From Rhodobacter sp. 24-YEA-8 (GTDB taxonomy: Bacteria > Pseudomonadota > Alphaproteobacteria > Rhodobacterales > Rhodobacteraceae), in the NCBI RefSeq assembly GCF_900105075.1, contig NZ_FNSK01000001.1, forward strand, positions 1,997,001 to 2,061,000: a DNA stretch of 64,000 nt. Direction: 5' to 3'. The position numbers and the translations under genes were made by a program. Below are positions 27,183-33,522 of this stretch, piece by piece (position 1 is the stretch's first letter; the number at the start of each line of letters is the position of its first letter). Under the pieces are notes generated by a model that saw only the letters and a program-made list of their open reading frames with translations, was not told the origin of the DNA and did not search any database.

Positions 27183-28311
27183 CTTCCATATTATTCTCCA
27201 TATTATCAAGCCGTTGCATGATAGAAGCGGCCAACTCGACAAGTTGGTTGGCCCCCTGCACCGGGCTATCCGCGCCATTAAGGCGCTCAAGCCCCGATTT
27301 CGTCAACCTCTTCCGGGATGCTGCGACCGTATATGTCCGGGCTTCCTCTGTGGTGGCATGCGCCAGATAGCTCATGACCTCGTTTTCCGTGCCGCCCGCC
27401 TCCGCGATGGCGGTGGCCTGCCCCTTCCGGACGCCGTGAATCGTAATCGCAGGCACCCCGGCGGACTCGGCCCACTTCTTAAATATGTTCCCAAGAGATT
27501 CCGCCTTATAAGGTCTGTCCCGCTTGTTTTGCGCGATCAGATAGACCTGTTCCGACGGAAGCCGGCTCAGTTCCTCCGCCAGTTCCGGCCCGATCTCATA
27601 CACCCCTTCAATGCCGGTCTTCTGGCGGCTGTAGTGGAGGCAGCCATCCCTGATATCGCTCCTGTCCAGTCCGGACAGATCTGCCCGTGCGGCCCCGGTG
27701 TTCTGCGCCAGCAGGAAGGCCAGCCGCGCCTTTGTCCCCGGCCCCCAGTGGGCCAGATACCGGGCCATCTCATCAGCGGTAGCGGTGTGATACCCGCCCT
27801 TCCGCTCTTTCCGGCTCACCGCATGGCGGGCCGGGTTGTCGATCCGGAGGCCAAGACCGCCCGCTTTCGACGGCTTCGCGGCGAAGTTGAACAGCATCGA
27901 CAGGTTTTTCTTGACCGTGTTCGCGGCGGTCGGTCCGGTCTTGCGCTCCATAAGCGCCTGCACATGCTCGACCCCAAAACGGGCCAGCGGCAAATCCCCG
28001 GCCTGTTCCCGAAGCCAGTCCAGTTCCCGGCGGAGCGTGCCCTTACGGGCTGCGGACAGAGTGGCCCAATGCGCGTTGGAAAGGTATTTCGTCACCGCCC
28101 ACCCGAGGGAGCCATACGGTGCGACTACCGAAGGCGCTGCCAGCGCTTCCGACGCCTCCTTATACGCCCGTTTGAATTCGGGCGACCCGTAGGGGCCGGG
28201 CAGATAGCAGCTAAAGCCGCCCCGGCGTTTAGTCTTATAGCGGAGCCTCTCTTTGCCGTGCCTGTCCTTCACCCGGACCAGGCCCGGATACGGGTTCGTT
28301 CGCTTCGTCAC
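27142..28311 (-). CDS. int: Tyrosine site-specific integrase
   Basis: A 389-residue phage-type tyrosine recombinase in the integrated state. Catalytic residues are visible: Arg about 209 (NTGAARADLSGL), Lys about 231 (SRQKTG), His292-x-x-Arg295 (IHGVRKGQATAIAEAGG), His about 318 (MSYLAHATTEEARTY) and the nucleophile Tyr about 327. An N-terminal SAM-like core-binding domain precedes these. The GTG start overlaps the stop of the small upstream gene (GTGA). The last 27 bases, including the stop codon, lie inside tRNA-Glu and belong to the host, because the att core (27168-27186) is inside the gene. In the excised circle the frame would continue for 37 other codons (see 35290-35402). Confidence 0.94.
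   Translation of the reverse strand: MTKRTNPYPGLVRVKDRHGKERLRYKTKRRGGFSCYLPGPYGSPEFKRAYKEASEALAAPSVVAPYGSLGWAVTKYLSNAHWATLSAARKGTLRRELDWLREQAGDLPLARFGVEHVQALMERKTGPTAANTVKKNLSMLFNFAAKPSKAGGLGLRIDNPARHAVSRKERKGGYHTATADEMARYLAHWGPGTKARLAFLLAQNTGAARADLSGLDRSDIRDGCLHYSRQKTGIEGVYEIGPELAEELSRLPSEQVYLIAQNKRDRPYKAESLGNIFKKWAESAGVPAITIHGVRKGQATAIAEAGGTENEVMSYLAHATTEEARTYTVAASRKRLTKSGLERLNGADSPVQGANQLVELAASIMQRLDNMENNMEVAARRGVEPLFSG
27168..27186. repeat. attL core (19-bp direct repeat)
   Basis: CCCTACGGGCTGCCACTTC: it covers the T-arm/acceptor end of tRNA-Glu plus four bases beyond the CCA, and is identical to 35403-35421. Confidence 0.93.
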
Positions 28312-28505
28312 TTCATTCCGCCCTTCAACAACCGGTCGCAGGGATTGGCCCCGCGCCCATCGTCCTGATCGTCACCGCGCAGGATGATTTCCATCGTTCC
28401 GGCGCTGTCGATTACGATCCGCGCAGCCTGCAACCCCGCAGCCCGCACCCCATTCAGGGCGCGGGTCAGGTCGGATTGGCGAAAAGTGGCGGCGCGGTTG
28501 CTCAT
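28308..28505 (-). CDS. Small protein upstream of integrase
   Basis: A 65-residue protein starting MSNRAATFRQSDLTRALNGVRAAGLQAARIVID. Short proteins of this form commonly sit just before integrases in Rhodobacterales prophages and islands; the function is unknown. A role as excisionase or accessory DNA-binding protein is only a guess. Its stop overlaps the integrase GTG, so the two are co-translated. Confidence 0.75.
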   Translation of the reverse strand: MSNRAATFRQSDLTRALNGVRAAGLQAARIVIDSAGTMEIILRGDDQDDGRGANPCDRLLKGGMK

Positions 28506-28840
28506 GCGGATAAAGATATGCCGAGGCCATGAAAATCCCGAGGCCCGAAATCGCCGATATCCGGGCCATATGTCGGGATTTTGGGGATAACCTCCGGGGC
28601 GGATACGTATCGCAGACCAAAAAGGGGCGAGTTGAAACGTCATCGAGAAGGCGTTCCGTCGAATGCCCGGGCCGCAAGCGGCCCGCCCGCTGGGTATCGG
28701 CATTCGACACCGGCCCGAAACCCCCGACACCCCATAGGGGACCCCTCGGGGGGCCCTCGGTCCTACGCCCAGACGGACAGCGCCAGCGGATATGCTTTTT
28801 TGCTGGGGATGAGGAAGATGGGAAAGACGGAACCGGCGGC
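28506..28840. other. Gap between integrase unit and hypothetical gene
   Basis: About 335 bases without a supported gene. It holds C-run/G-run hairpin sequence around 28720-28765 (CCCCATAGGGG and neighbours) that may terminate the minus-strand operon starting at 30000. The integrase promoter is expected nearby. Confidence 0.5.
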
Positions 28841-29149
28841 TCATCCGGATGGATGCGGCTTGCGCAGATCAGCACGGACTTTTGACGCCATAGCCGAAAC
28901 CGATGCAAGCGCAGCACCGCCCTTGCCCTGATCTGACCTTTTTCCGGAATCCCGGCGGCGACTGGACCGCCAGTCATCCAGCATTTCCCGCCGCCGCCCC
29001 TTGCCAGCCTGATCCCAGAACCGGAGTCCGCCAGCTTTCGCGGCCCCGCTCGTGTCGTCTTTCTCGGATGGCTTTCTGCGCGCGGTGACGGGGCGGAGAC
29101 GGAAGCGCGGAAACCTCATCCGGGGCAAGCGAAACGGGTTGAACATCAT
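28841..29149 (-). CDS. Small basic hypothetical protein
   Basis: About 102 residues, strongly basic (FRLPRMRFPRFRLRPVTARRKPSEK, RRREMLDDWRSSRRR), with no transmembrane segment or recognised domain. ATG 29149 overlaps the stop of the metalloprotease gene (ATGA); ATG 29155 in the same frame is an alternative. Coupled translation suggests that it works with the metalloprotease, or it may be a DNA-associated protein of the element. Confidence 0.55.
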   Translation of the reverse strand: MMFNPFRLPRMRFPRFRLRPVTARRKPSEKDDTSGAAKAGGLRFWDQAGKGRRREMLDDWRSSRRRDSGKRSDQGKGGAALASVSAMASKVRADLRKPHPSG

Positions 29150-30000
29150 GGGCATGTGATCCTGACGACTGAATCCCATTTCTGGACGGCCCACGGTCCA
29201 TTTGGGGCCGTTCCGGGCGGCTGGCGGTCAGGGCCATATCGCTCAACCACCTCACCAGCACCGCCCGCACACGCCGCCAGAACAGCAGGGCATTTGGGTA
29301 GGCCGGGCTGATAGCCGTAACCATGCTGCGTCATCAGGGCGCGCCACTCATCCACTTGCGGCCCCACGGATGCCCATTCGGGCGGGCCACCATCGACAGG
29401 GCAGGCCCAGCTACGCCACAAAGCACCAGATGGGGACTCGAGCCGCACCACCACCTTTGCCCCAGCTGCACTGGCGACAACCGGCACCACGACAACAACA
29501 AGCGCCAACAGAGCCGCAGCGGCACACATCATCAACCGTCCCGTCTTCGGGCGCGAAAGTTGACGGACGATGCGCCGGAGACCCGCCGACATGTCCGGCA
29601 GGTCGGCCCCGGCGCGTTGATGATCCGCAAGGCGCACAATACACTCCTCGCCCAGATCAATATATCCGGAATATGCAGCAACCAATTCCGGCTCAATTGT
29701 TGCCATAATTTTTATTGCCTCCAATTCCGAATATACTTTATGCCAGTGTAAATCGCGGTAGGCGATATGGGCACATTCGTGCGCAATAACATCCCTGCGG
29801 CTGTCACCATTTGACAGCGGATAAAATATATCCACTCTCGGAACGGATCGGCCCGGCGTGGACATGCCATTAACGTCCGGATGCATCGAAGGCGGGCGAG
29901 GCTTGTCCCGTAATACAACGGGTTTTCCGGCCCAAGTCGCCGCCAGCGCATGATACTTTATGCGCGTCCGTATATCCGGATAATTCACAACATCCCCCAT
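29146..30000 (-). CDS. Membrane-anchored zinc metalloprotease-like protein
   Basis: A 284-residue protein of unrecognised family. Residues 74-78 (VIAHECAHIAYRD) are an HExxH zinc motif, and a candidate third ligand is Glu in LGEECIVRLADH (about 119). A hydrophobic segment at about 157-178 (LMMCAAAALLALVVVVVPVVASAA) predicts one membrane span, followed by a roughly 100-residue domain with three cysteines (SWACPVDGGPPEW, KCPAVLAACAGG). The protease half would face the cytoplasm if the basic residues before the span obey the positive-inside rule. It lies divergent to the mob genes. It could process a regulator, toxin or envelope protein. No close family name can be given. Confidence 0.7.
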   Translation of the reverse strand: MGDVVNYPDIRTRIKYHALAATWAGKPVVLRDKPRPPSMHPDVNGMSTPGRSVPRVDIFYPLSNGDSRRDVIAHECAHIAYRDLHWHKVYSELEAIKIMATIEPELVAAYSGYIDLGEECIVRLADHQRAGADLPDMSAGLRRIVRQLSRPKTGRLMMCAAAALLALVVVVVPVVASAAGAKVVVRLESPSGALWRSWACPVDGGPPEWASVGPQVDEWRALMTQHGYGYQPGLPKCPAVLAACAGGAGEVVERYGPDRQPPGTAPNGPWAVQKWDSVVRITCP

Positions 30001-30149
30001 GAATTAAGTTGATCCGGATCATCCGGAGCCTTATATTGATCTAAGGTTGTATCAGTAATTAGCAAGAAATGTTTTCACCGGGAAAGACCCGTATGAAAAC
30101 TAATTCCGGGTAAACCGGAATGTCGCGTGAACGCTCCGGAGAAATTGAA
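30001..30149. promoter_or_regulatory. Divergent mob control region and candidate oriT
   Basis: Several dyads are packed into 150 bases before mobC. They are TGATCCGGATCA (30010-30021), the nested hairpin GTTTTCA...TGAAAAC with inner CGGG/CCCG (30071-30100), and ATTCCGG-GTAAA-CCGGAAT (30103-30121). The region is locally AT-rich. A position next to mobC and near the relaxase gene, with inverted repeats, fits an origin of transfer and its relaxosome sites; the same region must also hold the promoters. GGAG of the mobC ribosome site is at 30136. Confidence 0.5.
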
Positions 30150-30494
30150 ATGGCACGGCCTCGAACCCCGAAATTCGCCAAGCGCCTGCACCGCATGGAG
30201 GTCCAGTTGAACGACCCCGAGAAGGCCGAGATCGCCGCTCGGGCGGATGCGCTCGGCCTGCCTGTTGCGGCTTATATGAGGTCGGTCGTTCTGGGATCTG
30301 AGCCGCCTTCGCGGCGGGCCGGGGTCGACGCCGAGGCGGTCGCCGCCCTCAATCGCGTTGGCAGCAATTTGAATCAGATTGCAAAAGTCGGCAACAAAAG
30401 CGGCACCCTCACCGCCGTGCAAATCAAGGCGCTCGGCGCACTGCATGCGCAGATCGCCCGGACCGCCGCCAAGATCGGGGATGCGCTGGCATGA
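30150..30494 (+). CDS. mobC: MobC-like relaxosome accessory protein
   Basis: A 114-residue basic protein beginning MARPRTPKFAKRLHRMEVQLNDPEKAEIAARADALGLPVAAYMR, a ribbon-helix-helix-like DNA-binding start. It is followed by the MobC-family block ALNRVGSNLNQIAKVGN. MobC proteins bind the origin of transfer and open DNA for the relaxase. GGAG upstream favours ATG 30150 over 30120. It overlaps the next small gene (ATGA). Confidence 0.85.
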   Translation: MARPRTPKFAKRLHRMEVQLNDPEKAEIAARADALGLPVAAYMRSVVLGSEPPSRRAGVDAEAVAALNRVGSNLNQIAKVGNKSGTLTAVQIKALGALHAQIARTAAKIGDALA

Positions 30495-30646
30495 TGCTGC
30501 GAGACGCGAGACGCAACAACCGCATGGCCCTCTCCGCAGGCGTAGCCGCAATGGCGGTATCCGTCACTATCATCACCGCCCTGCTGCGCGGCGCGGTCAC
30601 GCTGACCGCCTTTGTAGTGCGGGCAATCTTCAAGAGAAGGAAATAA
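30491..30646 (+). CDS. Small single-span membrane protein
   Basis: A 51-residue product: a basic N-terminus (MMLRDARRNNR), one long hydrophobic stretch (MALSAGVAAMAVSVTIITALL and onward), and a basic end (FKRRK). Its ATG overlaps the mobC stop. Small membrane proteins at this place in mob operons are common; the function is unknown. Confidence 0.65.
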   Translation: MMLRDARRNNRMALSAGVAAMAVSVTIITALLRGAVTLTAFVVRAIFKRRK

Positions 30647-30649
30647 TAA

Positions 30650-31039
30650 ATGTCGATCAGCGATCACATTATTCCGGACGGTCCGGCGCGCATTGCCGGG
30701 GCAGACCGCATTGCCACCGTCTTTTGCGACGATATTGAAGCGTGGGACGCGCTGGCAGCACTCACCGCCGCAGAAACAACGCCGGGTGGCGATTGGGCTA
30801 TGGGCAACAGCGGTTTGGAGGATATTTCCCGGGCGGCCTCCGAAATACAGGCCGCGCATGTTTTCTTCATCCCGGTAGGGGCGGCGAGTTGCCGCGTCTA
30901 CTTCAAGAATCCCCGAAAGCTGGCCGCTTTCATGCAGGCTTTGGAGAAGGCGGGCGGACACCGTGTCCCTTACTCCGACATTCCCAATCCGATCTACATC
31001 CCGGCGGCGGCGGCGCGGGATATGGCGGCACGGCTTTAA
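30650..31039 (+). CDS. Hypothetical protein of the mob block
   Basis: A 129-residue soluble protein with no recognised domain (MSISDHIIPDGPARIAGADRIATVFCDDIEAWDAL...). It starts three bases after the preceding stop and is followed by the next mob-block gene at 28 bases, so it is probably part of the same transcript. Confidence 0.65.
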   Translation: MSISDHIIPDGPARIAGADRIATVFCDDIEAWDALAALTAAETTPGGDWAMGNSGLEDISRAASEIQAAHVFFIPVGAASCRVYFKNPRKLAAFMQALEKAGGHRVPYSDIPNPIYIPAAAARDMAARL

Positions 31040-31067
31040 TCTGGCCAAAAGTCTAAGGAGTTAAACC

Positions 31068-31430
31068 ATGACTGATAGCGAAAAAATCCTGCGGGCCGAA
31101 CTGGCTGTTGCCCGGGCGGAGCTTGCCGAAGAATGTGCCGCACACGACCTGACCAGCGCCAGATTGGCCGTTGCCAGCGCCGAGCGGAATATCAGTCTTG
31201 GTATCGAAGCAAAGCGGGTCGGAGCGGACATCCTGAATAATCCGACTTCTACCGATGATATGCGGGGCGCCGCTAACAATAGCATTGCATGGGGAACCGG
31301 CATTGTCGCGGAATCGAAAGAGCGAGAAGCGCGGGCGAAGGCCAGCGAGGCCCATCGTGCCGAGGCTCTAAAAGAGGCTGAGCGGCGCACAAGCGGGGCG
31401 CGCGCTGCGCTTGGCGCACTGGGGGCATGA
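31068..31430 (+). CDS. Coiled-coil hypothetical protein
   Basis: A 120-residue, highly helical and charged protein (AELAVARAELAEECAAHDL, EREARAKASEAHRAEALKEAERR) that probably forms a coiled coil. A clear AAGGAG ribosome site precedes ATG 31068. Its stop overlaps the relaxase start (ATGA), which suggests a relaxosome-associated role as in MobB-like helpers; that role is inference. Confidence 0.7.
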   Translation: MTDSEKILRAELAVARAELAEECAAHDLTSARLAVASAERNISLGIEAKRVGADILNNPTSTDDMRGAANNSIAWGTGIVAESKEREARAKASEAHRAEALKEAERRTSGARAALGALGA

Positions 31431-32353
31431 TCGCTAAAATCATCAAGGGGCGGGACTTTTTCCGCCTCTCGACTTATCTCACGCGAGATCGGCGCGGCGA
31501 GGTGCTGGACATGCGGCACCTCTCATCCGACGACCCAGAAGCCGCCGCCAGCGAAATGCAAACTGCGGCATCGGTCAGCGTCCGGACGCAGCAGCCAGTT
31601 ATGCATATTGTCGTCAGCTATGACCCGGCGGACGCGGAGCCGAGCAATGCTGATATGCGGCAGGACGCCGCCGGGGTGTTGCGCGGCCTCGGGCTGGCCG
31701 AAAATCAGGCCATCGTCGTGCGGCACCATGACCGCGACCACGCGCACATGCACCTGATGGTCAATCGGGTCGGGGCGGATGGCAAGTCCGTCAGCGACAG
31801 CAACAGCTTTGCAAGGGCCGAGGCCGCTTTGCGGCGCATCGAGGCGCGGCGCGGCCTCACGGTCACGCCGGGACGCCACGCCCCGGCCCCGGACACCGGG
31901 CGCAGGATGCGAGGCGATCGGGCCACACCAGACCCGCGACAACACAACGCCCCCGATGGCGTCAGGCGGACGCTATTGACCGCAGGGTCATGGAAAGACC
32001 TGCATAGCGGCCTAGCAACGCAGGGCTGGCGCGCGGAGACGGTCCAGCGCGGTCGTGGTCAGGGCCTTATATTGATCGGGCCTGACGGCCAGCGTATCGG
32101 TGCGGGTCAGATCGACCGGGCCGCTACGCTGTCACGCATTCGGCAGCGGCTCGACCCGCGCCCTGTCCAGACCGCAGCCCCAACCCCGGCTGGCGGGCGT
32201 CCCCGCGTCACGCAGCAAGCCCCGGTTTCGCCAGGGCGGTGGTATCCACCGCCCTGGCGAAACCGCTGGGCAAACTATCGACCAAAGGAAAGCGCCGAGG
32301 CGGCGCGATGGATGGGCGCAGCGCGCAGGCGGTGCAAATCGGTGTTCAACTGA
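31427..32353 (+). CDS. mobA: MobA/VirD2-family relaxase
   Basis: A 308-residue relaxase that would nick the element's origin of transfer. The N-terminal relaxase domain has the nucleophile candidate Tyr17 (DFFRLSTYLTRD), the MHIVVSYDP strand and the metal-binding three-histidine motif HHDRDHAHMHLMVNRVG (residues 100-116). The C-terminal part (from about 165) is basic and proline-rich, ends within a palindrome-containing segment and lacks a helicase or primase domain. It is shorter than most MobA/MobL proteins, so the C-terminus may be trimmed. Confidence 0.9.
   Translation: MIAKIIKGRDFFRLSTYLTRDRRGEVLDMRHLSSDDPEAAASEMQTAASVSVRTQQPVMHIVVSYDPADAEPSNADMRQDAAGVLRGLGLAENQAIVVRHHDRDHAHMHLMVNRVGADGKSVSDSNSFARAEAALRRIEARRGLTVTPGRHAPAPDTGRRMRGDRATPDPRQHNAPDGVRRTLLTAGSWKDLHSGLATQGWRAETVQRGRGQGLILIGPDGQRIGAGQIDRAATLSRIRQRLDPRPVQTAAPTPAGGRPRVTQQAPVSPGRWYPPPWRNRWANYRPKESAEAARWMGAARRRCKSVFN
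32223..32265. repeat. Perfect 20-bp-arm palindrome inside the relaxase gene
   Basis: The left arm GGTTTCGCCAGGGCGGTGG (32224-32242) is the exact inverse complement of 32246-32264 around a TAT loop, and a further C-G pair extends it to 20 bp. It encodes PGRWYPPPWRNRW in the relaxase tail. Such a long perfect hairpin is not expected from coding pressure. It could be an RNA attenuator, a single-strand origin or a recombination site. Confidence 0.85.
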
Positions 32354-32475
32354 TCGGCACGATGGCCGGGGCGGCTGGCAAGTCACTCATAGGCGGCAAG
32401 CGCCCCAAGAGCGGCGCGGCGGGTCTTATCGGAAAAACCATGCGCCCGATGGGCGGGCGCAGATTTGGGCTGTAG
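32308..32475 (+). CDS. Small hypothetical protein overlapping relaxase end
   Basis: A 55-residue product (MDGRSAQAVQIGVQLIGTMAGAAGKSLIGGKRPKSG...) with glycine- and basic-rich character. GAGG lies about seven bases before the ATG. It overlaps the last 46 bases of the relaxase gene in another frame. Function unknown; moderate support from the ribosome site and operon position. Confidence 0.5.
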   Translation: MDGRSAQAVQIGVQLIGTMAGAAGKSLIGGKRPKSGAAGLIGKTMRPMGGRRFGL

Positions 32476-32486
32476 GAAACCAAAAT

Positions 32487-32858
32487 ATGAACGACATCAT
32501 CGACCCATTCGGCACGGACCCAGATCAGCCCTTCACCGCTGGCCAGCAGGCCACGGCCAACGGTCTGGCCTTGACCTCTATTCGCCACCTGCTAACCAAC
32601 CCGAAAATGGCTGATCTGGACAAGCTGGCGCTGACTCGAGCGGCGATCTGGATCGCACATTCTGATGGATATGGCTCCGGAGTCACATACGATGAGTGCA
32701 AAGGCCTGCGGGATACGCGGGCGACTGAAAAAGCGCCGGGCGTGGCGCGCGCCATCGTCCTGCGCCTGTCTAAGACCGTGACCGCACCGGATGCAGATGC
32801 GCTGGCAGTAGTCAGGTCTGATGCGCTGTCCGGGATCTTGCCGGACGACCCGCAATAA
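32487..32858 (+). CDS. Hypothetical protein of the mobile element
   Basis: A 123-residue soluble protein (MNDIIDPFGTDPDQPFTAGQQATANGLAL...) with AGGA upstream of the ATG. No domain recognised. It is the last plus-strand gene of the mob block and is convergent with the SieB-like gene. Confidence 0.65.
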   Translation: MNDIIDPFGTDPDQPFTAGQQATANGLALTSIRHLLTNPKMADLDKLALTRAAIWIAHSDGYGSGVTYDECKGLRDTRATEKAPGVARAIVLRLSKTVTAPDADALAVVRSDALSGILPDDPQ

Positions 32859-32879
32859 GCCTGTAAATGGACAGCCCTG

Positions 32880-33428
32880 TTACCAGCGGTTCCGCCAGTG
32901 GAATATATCTTGCATGCTATCAGCATTCGGAACATGCAGTTCCTCTTTGTGCTCAAGCAGAAACTTCCAGACGTCCTCTTGCACAACGTAAGGCCATTCC
33001 AAGACGGAGTTGGTTCCGCCGAGCCTTAATATCAGTCCCTTTGCCACCAGAGGTGCGAGCCTCCTGTTATTGAACTCTGCGGCAAAAGCCCTCCTGCCAG
33101 TCGTCACCAGATATGCCAAGATCATCATCTCTTCCGGGGGCGCAGCGGACACCTCCGCCTCCACGGCGGCTTTAAACCTCTTCCTCGCCCTTGCCCGCTT
33201 GATAGAATTCCATACCGCGATGGGAGCATACACGATGTTCGCCGCCAGAATGCTGAAAGAAAACACCCCCACGATTACGGCGGTGGTGAGCAGGAAAGGC
33301 GGAGTGCTCGACAGGTAAGGAAGCTGATACCAGTCCCCCGCTATCACAATTGCACAACCCACCAAAGCAGCGAGGGCCGGAAACCAGCCAGCCTGCAAGG
33401 CGGCTATGAAATCCTTTAGGCTCGGCAA
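32880..33428 (-). CDS. SieB-like superinfection-exclusion membrane protein (putative)
   Basis: A 182-residue membrane protein. Two hydrophobic segments (WFPALAALVGCAIVIAG and FLLTTAVIVGVFSFSILAANIVYA) are followed by a basic turn (KRARARKRF) and a cytoplasmic winged-helix-like domain. In that domain EEMMILAYLVTTGRRAF, LVAKGLIL and WPYVVQEDVWKFLLEHKEEL match the layout of superinfection-exclusion protein B. The start is inferred as TTG 33428 because GGAGG ends seven bases before it; no ATG fits. SieB proteins of lambda and P22 abort infection by competing phages. If the assignment holds, this is the element's host-defence cargo. Confidence 0.6.
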   Translation of the reverse strand: MPSLKDFIAALQAGWFPALAALVGCAIVIAGDWYQLPYLSSTPPFLLTTAVIVGVFSFSILAANIVYAPIAVWNSIKRARARKRFKAAVEAEVSAAPPEEMMILAYLVTTGRRAFAAEFNNRRLAPLVAKGLILRLGGTNSVLEWPYVVQEDVWKFLLEHKEELHVPNADSMQDIFHWRNRW

Positions 33429-33522
33429 ACTTAGTTCCTCCGTCAATGCTGCGAGCCTAGCGGCACCCCGAGATTTGGGGAAGAGGGAGCAATGGCATTC
33501 AAACCGCCTGATGCGCAGGCGG

